Source: Rickettsia endosymbiont of Gonocerus acuteangulatus (GTDB taxonomy: Bacteria; Pseudomonadota; Alphaproteobacteria; Rickettsiales; Rickettsiaceae). Taken from it: a DNA stretch of 64,000 nucleotides. The DNA lies in the NCBI RefSeq assembly GCF_964026435.1, contig NZ_OZ032147.1:1612001-1676000 (forward strand), in the 5' to 3' direction. The notes under the pieces are model-generated. The model did no database searches. It saw nothing but the letters and a program-made list of their open reading frames with translations, and had not been told where the DNA came from. Shown piece by piece: positions 58,870 to 64,000 of this stretch. Every line of letters begins with the position of its first letter. The stretch's first letter is position 1. The position numbers and the translations under genes are program-made.

Positions 58870-59057
58870 ATTTTGCCTATTACTTATATTGCTGTTATAT
58901 ATAATAAAAATGTTTAAACTATTGGATTTTATTCATGCGAAGATGAATTTATTAAGATAGTATAGCTTTCGTAAAACCTTAAATATTTTTAAAATATTCT
59001 TGGTCTCTGATAGTTTTAATAATATTATCATAAAAAAATTTTGCAAGATTTTATAAC

Positions 59058-59321
59058 ATGAATAAATTAAATAAAAACTCTTTACAAAAGAAACTTTTTT
59101 ATCGTAGTAAAAATCGTGGCTGCAAAGAAATGGATTATATATTAGGCAATTTTGCTAGTCTTTATCTACCTTTCATGGCGGAAGAAAAACTTTTAAGCTA
59201 TGCTTTAATACTTGATCAAAATGACAATGATTTTTATAATTGGATTACTAATAAATCTTCCGTTCCTTCTAATTTGGATGCCGAAATAATGGAGCAATTA
59301 CGCAAAATAATAAAAATATAA
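59058..59321 (+). CDS. sdhE: Succinate dehydrogenase assembly factor SdhE
   Basis: An 87-residue small helical protein of the SdhE (DUF339) family, with the key motif [11 protein letters not shown] near residues 17-27. It promotes covalent FAD attachment to SdhA of complex II. It is transcribed divergently from the rhodanese-dnaA unit and followed 13 bp later by mfd, so sdhE and mfd probably form an operon. Confidence 0.92.
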   Translation: MNKLNKNSLQKKLFYRSKNRGCKEMDYILGNFASLYLPFMAEEKLLSYALILDQNDNDFYNWITNKSSVPSNLDAEIMEQLRKIIKI

Positions 59322-59334
59322 TTTTCCATCATAC

Positions 59335-62300
59335 ATGTTACAACAAAAATTTCCACAAGCTGCTAAATCTTTCTTCACAATTGATAGCTTTATAAAGAAT
59401 TCTAAGCAAGATTTCATTTTAGTTACAAGCAATGAAGAGGAGACGTTGCAATTATACAAGCAGGCTTTATTTTTTTTACCAAGCAAAAATATATATTATT
59501 TTCCGAGCTATGATACAATTCCTTATGACCATACGTCACCAAATTGCAATATCTTATCTAAGCGAGCCGAAACATTAACCAAACTTACGACCAATAAAGG
59601 AAATAAATTAGTCATTACTCACGCAACGAATTTATTGAATAAATTACCGCCTAGAGATTTCTTTGCTAAATATTATCTAAAATTATTTCCTAAAATGAAG
59701 CTGAGTGCAAATGAGCTAAGTAAGTTTTTGGTAGAAAATAGCTTTACGAGGAATGCAAGCACTGTTGATGTTGGAGAATTTGCAGTAAGAGGCGAGATTG
59801 TTGACTTAATATTATCTGAATCTAAAGGTTATAGAATTAATTTTAGCTGGGATTATGTCGAGTCTATCAAACAATTTGATATTGATACGCAAATCTCAAC
59901 TAAATCATGTAATGAACTAATTATTAGTCCGGCAAATGAGATAGTTTTAAATTCTGAGACAATCAGTAATTTTAAAGATAATTACCTACGTAATTTTGGA
60001 GTTAACCATACTGATAATCCTTTATATAAAGCAATAACTGGCGAAAGAAAATTCTCAGGTTATGAGCAGTTACTACCTCTATTTTATGATAGCTATTCGG
60101 GTCTAACAGACTACCTTAACAATCCGGTCATTATTTTTGATAATCTAACAAAGCTGGCTATTTTAGAATTCGAACATAGCTATAACGATTTTTACAAAGC
60201 AAGGCTAGATGCCAATAAGCTTAAATTTCACAGCTTTTATCCTACTCTTTCACCTGCTGCCTTATACTTTACCTCTCTTGAAGCTATAGAATTACTTGAG
60301 CAGGAGAATAATATCCTAATTAGTTATGAAAATTCCAAGCAGGCTAGCATAGTTGAAAATATAGCAGCTGCAAGCTTTGTAGAAAAGAAAACTGTTTTCG
60401 ATAAGTTATTTGAAGTTATCAAAGCTAATTCTTGTAAGAAGATTATTATAGGCTCAAGCGTTTTAAGTAGCTTTGAAAGAGTTAAAAGCATAATCGAAAA
60501 TTATGAATATAGCTATAATGAAGTAAAGTATTTAGAAGAAGCAAATCTTGGTGCAATAAATATTGCTATATTACCTTTAAATCAAAGCTTTTCTACTTCT
60601 GAATATTTATTTATTTCAGCTAGCGAACTATTAGAAGAAAAAGTTATCCCTACAAATACTAATAAAAAACTTAAGAATATTTTACTTGAGCTAGATCATT
60701 TAGCCGAGGGAGAGCTGATAGTCCATAAGGATCATGGTATAGGGCAGTTCTTAAAGCTTGAAGCTTTAGAGATTAAAGGCAAGCTTCATGATTTCTTAAA
60801 GATTCTCTATGCCGGTAATGATAAGCTATATATACCAGTTGAAAATATTGAGGTAATAAAGAAATATGGCAGTGATGTGACACAGCTTGATAAGCTAGGC
60901 AGTGTCTCATGGCAAAAAAATAAAGCTAAGCTTAAAAACCATATTAAGGAAATTGCCTTGCATTTAATGCAAATAGCTGCCAAGAGAAAACTTAATACCA
61001 CTGCTGCTATTGAATTTGACCTTGAAGAATATGATAAATTTTGTGCTAAATTTCCTTTTACCGAAACTGAAGATCAATTAAATGCAATAAACGATATTAG
61101 AGAAGATTTAAGCAATGGCAGGCTAATGGATAGGCTAATATGCGGAGATGTTGGTTTTGGTAAAACCGAAGTAGCAATGCGTGCTGCCTTTATGGTTGCT
61201 AAATCCCTAAACGAAAATTCACCACAAGTGGCGGTTGTCGTACCAACTACTATCTTATGCAGCCAACATTTTGCAAGATTTACTGAAAGATTTAAAGATT
61301 TTGGCTTAAATATCAAGCAGTTATCTAGCGTTGTTAGCTCCAAAGAAGCAAAAATTGTTAGATCGGAACTTGAAAGCGGTAAGATAAATATAGTAATAGG
61401 TACGCATTCTTTATTACATAAAGTTACTAAATTTTGTAATCTTAAACTATTAATTATAGATGAAGAGCAGCATTTTGGGGTTGGTCAAAAGGAATTCCTT
61501 AAATCGCTAAAATCTTCTACCCATGTGCTTGCAATGTCTGCAACACCGATACCTCGCACCTTACAAATGTCGATGACCGGCTTAAAAGAGTTAAGTATTA
61601 TTGCAACACCTCCACTAAATAGGCTGGAAGTCCGCACTTCCGTTATGCCGTTTGATCCCGTAATTATCAGGGACGCACTACTGCGTGAGCATTTTAGGGG
61701 CGGTAAAAGCTTTTTCGTTGTTCCGAGAATTAACGATATAGAGGATATCGAAAAGCAGTTAAAGCAAATCGTCCCCGAATTAAGTTATAAAGTCGCACAT
61801 GGTAAAATGTCGCCGAATAAAATTGATGAGATTATGAGCGAATTTTGTGCCAGCAAATTCGATATATTAGTCTCAACAACTATAATAGAGTCAGGAATTG
61901 ATATACAAGACGCTAATACTATGATTATCCATAAAGCCGATATGTTGGGGCTTAGTCAGCTATATCAGTTACGTGGAAGAATCGGGCGTGGTAAGATGCG
62001 AGGTTATGCCTACTTAACGCTGCCAAGTCATAAGAAAATGACTCCGCATAGCCTAAAACGCTTAGAGATAATCCAAAATAGCTGTGCCCTTGGTTCAGGC
62101 TTTACTATCGCAAGTCATGATATGGACTTACGGGGTTTCGGTAACTTAATCGGTGAAGAGCAATCAGGACAAATTAGAGAGGTCGGAACAGAGCTTTATC
62201 AAGAAATGCTGGAAGAACAGATAGCTATTTTTAAAGATGAGCCGATAAGCGGTGAACAGCCTTTCATCCCAACTATTAATTTAGGTTTATCGGTTTTTAT

Positions 62301-62697
62301 TCCTGATAATTATGTATCAGATTCAGTTCTAAAGCTTGGCTTATATAGAAGAATAGGTAATCTAAACGATGATCTGGAAGTAGAAAAATTTAAAGACGAA
62401 ATGATAGATAGATTTGGCAGCCTGCCAACTGAATTTAATAATTTACTTGATATTGTTAAAATAAAACTATTATGCTTTAAATTGAACATTGAAAATCTAG
62501 ATTCAGGCGATAACGGTTTTGTAATTAAATTTTATAAAAACGCTGATATGGCTTATAAGATTCTAAAATTTGTCAGTATCTATACTGCTAACGCAAAAAT
62601 TAAACCTGATAACAAATTAGTATTTATCAAGAAATTAGTAGGTAAGAATATAATTTTAGAGGCGAATCAGTTATTATGGAATTTATCAGAAATGTAG
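59335..62697 (+). CDS. mfd: Transcription-repair coupling factor Mfd
   Basis: A 1120-residue Mfd. The UvrB-like N-terminal region contains [14 protein letters not shown]. The RNA-polymerase-interacting CarD-like domain begins near residue 457 ([15 protein letters not shown]). The helicase has Walker [16 protein letters not shown] near 603, motif [15 protein letters not shown] near 708, [12 protein letters not shown], and the C-terminal [10 protein letters not shown] and translocation motif. It pushes stalled RNA polymerase off DNA and recruits UvrA. Length is normal and the frame intact. An RPE-like repeat follows. Confidence 0.97.
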   Translation: MLQQKFPQAAKSFFTIDSFIKNSKQDFILVTSNEEETLQLYKQALFFLPSKNIYYFPSYDTIPYDHTSPNCNILSKRAETLTKLTTNKGNKLVITHATNLLNKLPPRDFFAKYYLKLFPKMKLSANELSKFLVENSFTRNASTVDVGEFAVRGEIVDLILSESKGYRINFSWDYVESIKQFDIDTQISTKSCNELIISPANEIVLNSETISNFKDNYLRNFGVNHTDNPLYKAITGERKFSGYEQLLPLFYDSYSGLTDYLNNPVIIFDNLTKLAILEFEHSYNDFYKARLDANKLKFHSFYPTLSPAALYFTSLEAIELLEQENNILISYENSKQASIVENIAAASFVEKKTVFDKLFEVIKANSCKKIIIGSSVLSSFERVKSIIENYEYSYNEVKYLEEANLGAINIAILPLNQSFSTSEYLFISASELLEEKVIPTNTNKKLKNILLELDHLAEGELIVHKDHGIGQFLKLEALEIKGKLHDFLKILYAGNDKLYIPVENIEVIKKYGSDVTQLDKLGSVSWQKNKAKLKNHIKEIALHLMQIAAKRKLNTTAAIEFDLEEYDKFCAKFPFTETEDQLNAINDIREDLSNGRLMDRLICGDVGFGKTEVAMRAAFMVAKSLNENSPQVAVVVPTTILCSQHFARFTERFKDFGLNIKQLSSVVSSKEAKIVRSELESGKINIVIGTHSLLHKVTKFCNLKLLIIDEEQHFGVGQKEFLKSLKSSTHVLAMSATPIPRTLQMSMTGLKELSIIATPPLNRLEVRTSVMPFDPVIIRDALLREHFRGGKSFFVVPRINDIEDIEKQLKQIVPELSYKVAHGKMSPNKIDEIMSEFCASKFDILVSTTIIESGIDIQDANTMIIHKADMLGLSQLYQLRGRIGRGKMRGYAYLTLPSHKKMTPHSLKRLEIIQNSCALGSGFTIASHDMDLRGFGNLIGEEQSGQIREVGTELYQEMLEEQIAIFKDEPISGEQPFIPTINLGLSVFIPDNYVSDSVLKLGLYRRIGNLNDDLEVEKFKDEMIDRFGSLPTEFNNLLDIVKIKLLCFKLNIENLDSGDNGFVIKFYKNADMAYKILKFVSIYTANAKIKPDNKLVFIKKLVGKNIILEANQLLWNLSEM

Positions 62698-62729
62698 ATT
62701 TTTTATGTCATCCTGCGATGGTTTTCTGT

Positions 62730-62844
62730 GTCATTCCCGCGTAGGCGGGAATCCAGCATAAAGCGAGATAACCTACGCTTTTAATTCTAAAAATTTGCTG
62801 TATTAATGCTTTTTTTTCTGGATTCCCGCCTCCGCGGGAATGAC
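62730..62844. repeat. Palindromic repeat between mfd and murE
   Basis: Arms GTCATTCCCGCGTAGGCGGG...CCAG and mirror with one change (CCTCCGCGGGAATGAC); 115 bp. A partial module follows to about 62930. Confidence 0.88.
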
Positions 62845-62953
62845 ATTAGAGCCATGCAACAAGGACTTCATTCGTTCGCAATGACGATTTGGTATCTACG
62901 CAACAATACCTTTGCGGGAATGACATAAAACTTTTAAAAATATACATAATAAT

Positions 62954-64000
62954 ATGACCCCTACCTTAACACAACTATTTGAAAAACATAAAGTAAAAGG
63001 TTTATCGAATAATTCTAAAACTATTAAGGCAAATGATGCTTTTTTTGCCATTAAAGGTGGGAATGATTTTATTGCAGATGCTTTAGATCAAGGGGCAGTA
63101 TTAATAATTACTGATGATAAAAAAAACACTACAAATAAAGTAATCTTTGTAGAAGACATTAAAGAAACTTTATATGAAGCTATAGAACTCTTCTACCCTA
63201 AAAAACCTAAAACCATGATAGCAGTAACCGGTACTAATGGCAAAAGCTCAGTAGTATCATACATAGCTCAAATATATTCGTTACTTGGACAAAAAGCAGC
63301 CTCAATAGGCACAATAGGCGTAGAAGTTTTTGGCATTGATGAATTTAGTGAGTCTATAGGCGGGCTAACTACAGCTGACTATTTAAGCTTCCGAAAAATC
63401 GCTCATAAGCTAGCTGAAAATGGTATAGATTATTTAGCATTTGAAGCTTCAAGTCATGGATTAGATCAACAAAGGCTTGGTGATTTAAAGGTAAATATTG
63501 CATGTTTCACTAGCTTTAGCCAAGATCACCTTGACTATCATCACACAAAAGAAAATTATTTGCTTGCTAAATTAAATTTATTTACCGATCATTTAGCAAA
63601 AGATGGCATTGCAATATTAAATTCTGATATAAAAGAGATAGACTTTATTAAAGACTATTTAGATAAGCATAAAATAAAATATTTATGCGTTGGAGCAAAC
63701 GGTGATTATAAAATAAATAAAACTAACAATTCTTTAAAAGGACAAAATATTAATTTTATCTTTGATAATAAAAATTATGATTTTGATACTCCAATAATAG
63801 GTAGCTTTCAGGCTAGTAATTTATTAATAGCTGGACTTAGTGTTTATTATACCAGTTTTGATTTTAGTAAAGTTATTGATACTTTAACAGAAATTAAATC
63901 GGTAAAGGGACGAATGGAGCGAATAGAAGATACTAATATATTTATTGATTATGCCCACACTTCCGATGCTCTTAAAAAAGCTTTAACTGAGCTAAAAAAT
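62954..64000 (+). CDS. murE: UDP-MurNAc-tripeptide synthetase MurE (partial)
   Basis: The first 349 residues of a Mur ligase; the window ends before its stop. The ATP-binding motif is VTGTNGKSSVV near residue 94. Other landmarks are TTADYLSFRK, ASSHGLDQQRL, SFSQDHLDYH and KGRMERI / IDYAHTSDALK. It adds the third amino acid (meso-diaminopimelate in Gram-negative bacteria) to UDP-MurNAc-dipeptide in peptidoglycan synthesis. The usual lysine carbamylation site falls in the central domain and cannot be fixed by eye. Start ATG 62954. Confidence 0.95.
   Translation, partial: MTPTLTQLFEKHKVKGLSNNSKTIKANDAFFAIKGGNDFIADALDQGAVLIITDDKKNTTNKVIFVEDIKETLYEAIELFYPKKPKTMIAVTGTNGKSSVVSYIAQIYSLLGQKAASIGTIGVEVFGIDEFSESIGGLTTADYLSFRKIAHKLAENGIDYLAFEASSHGLDQQRLGDLKVNIACFTSFSQDHLDYHHTKENYLLAKLNLFTDHLAKDGIAILNSDIKEIDFIKDYLDKHKIKYLCVGANGDYKINKTNNSLKGQNINFIFDNKNYDFDTPIIGSFQASNLLIAGLSVYYTSFDFSKVIDTLTEIKSVKGRMERIEDTNIFIDYAHTSDALKKALTELKN

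Overview
The window looks like chromosomal DNA of a tick- or insect-associated Rickettsia: it is very AT-rich, the housekeeping genes are of rickettsial type, and palindromic RPE-like repeats are scattered between and inside genes. The load of insertion sequences is extreme: about 30 complete or partial elements of at least seven types plus four copies of a 125-bp MITE. That fits an IS-invaded, gene-degrading symbiont of the R. buchneri (REIS) or R. peacockii kind better than a compact pathogenic Rickettsia. The species assignment is inference.

Layout. 1-5450: an IS pile-up (IS4/IS701-like, IS6, IS30, MITE, IS630) around two small gene remnants. 5510-9153: core genes: an AmpG-like MFS permease, a DEAD-box helicase, a cold-shock protein and tRNA-Leu. 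9447-15840: accessory leucine-rich-repeat and ankyrin genes, nearly all broken; one ankyrin gene carries four separate insertions. 15846-21894: more IS debris, tRNA-Ala, phage remnants (lysozyme, RuvC-like) and an intact LRR protein. 22127-22957: ubiA. 23379-31334: one phage terminase gene opened out over 8 kb by transposons nested inside transposons.

31609-38331 is the best preserved core block: a DUF2155 exported protein, an O-antigen-ligase-like membrane protein, nuoA-nuoB-nuoC-(small gene)-nuoD-nuoE for respiratory complex I, yidD, mpg and tRNA-Gly. RPE-like palindromes sit between these genes and, in frame, inside nuoC and the ligase-like gene. 38571-42870 is a membrane-protein gene split by IS21 and IS630. 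mutS follows (42950-45616), then another IS cluster, a DUF4143 ATPase, an MscS channel, a shredded ABC transporter, an orphan 3' gene fragment and a MITE-interrupted Phd-type antitoxin. The right end is core again: dnaA behind a frameshifted rhodanese gene, sdhE, mfd and the start of murE.

The elements have inserted into one another, and target duplications let many events be read: 4 bp for the IS4/IS701-like element and its MITE, 4 bp for IS30, TA for IS630, 8 bp for IS256. Where two elements abut without matching flanks, later recombination between copies is the likely cause. I found no obvious new multi-gene system. The strongest candidates for something little described are the 125-bp MITE family, the nested terminase wreck, and the palindromic repeats that have entered conserved proteins.
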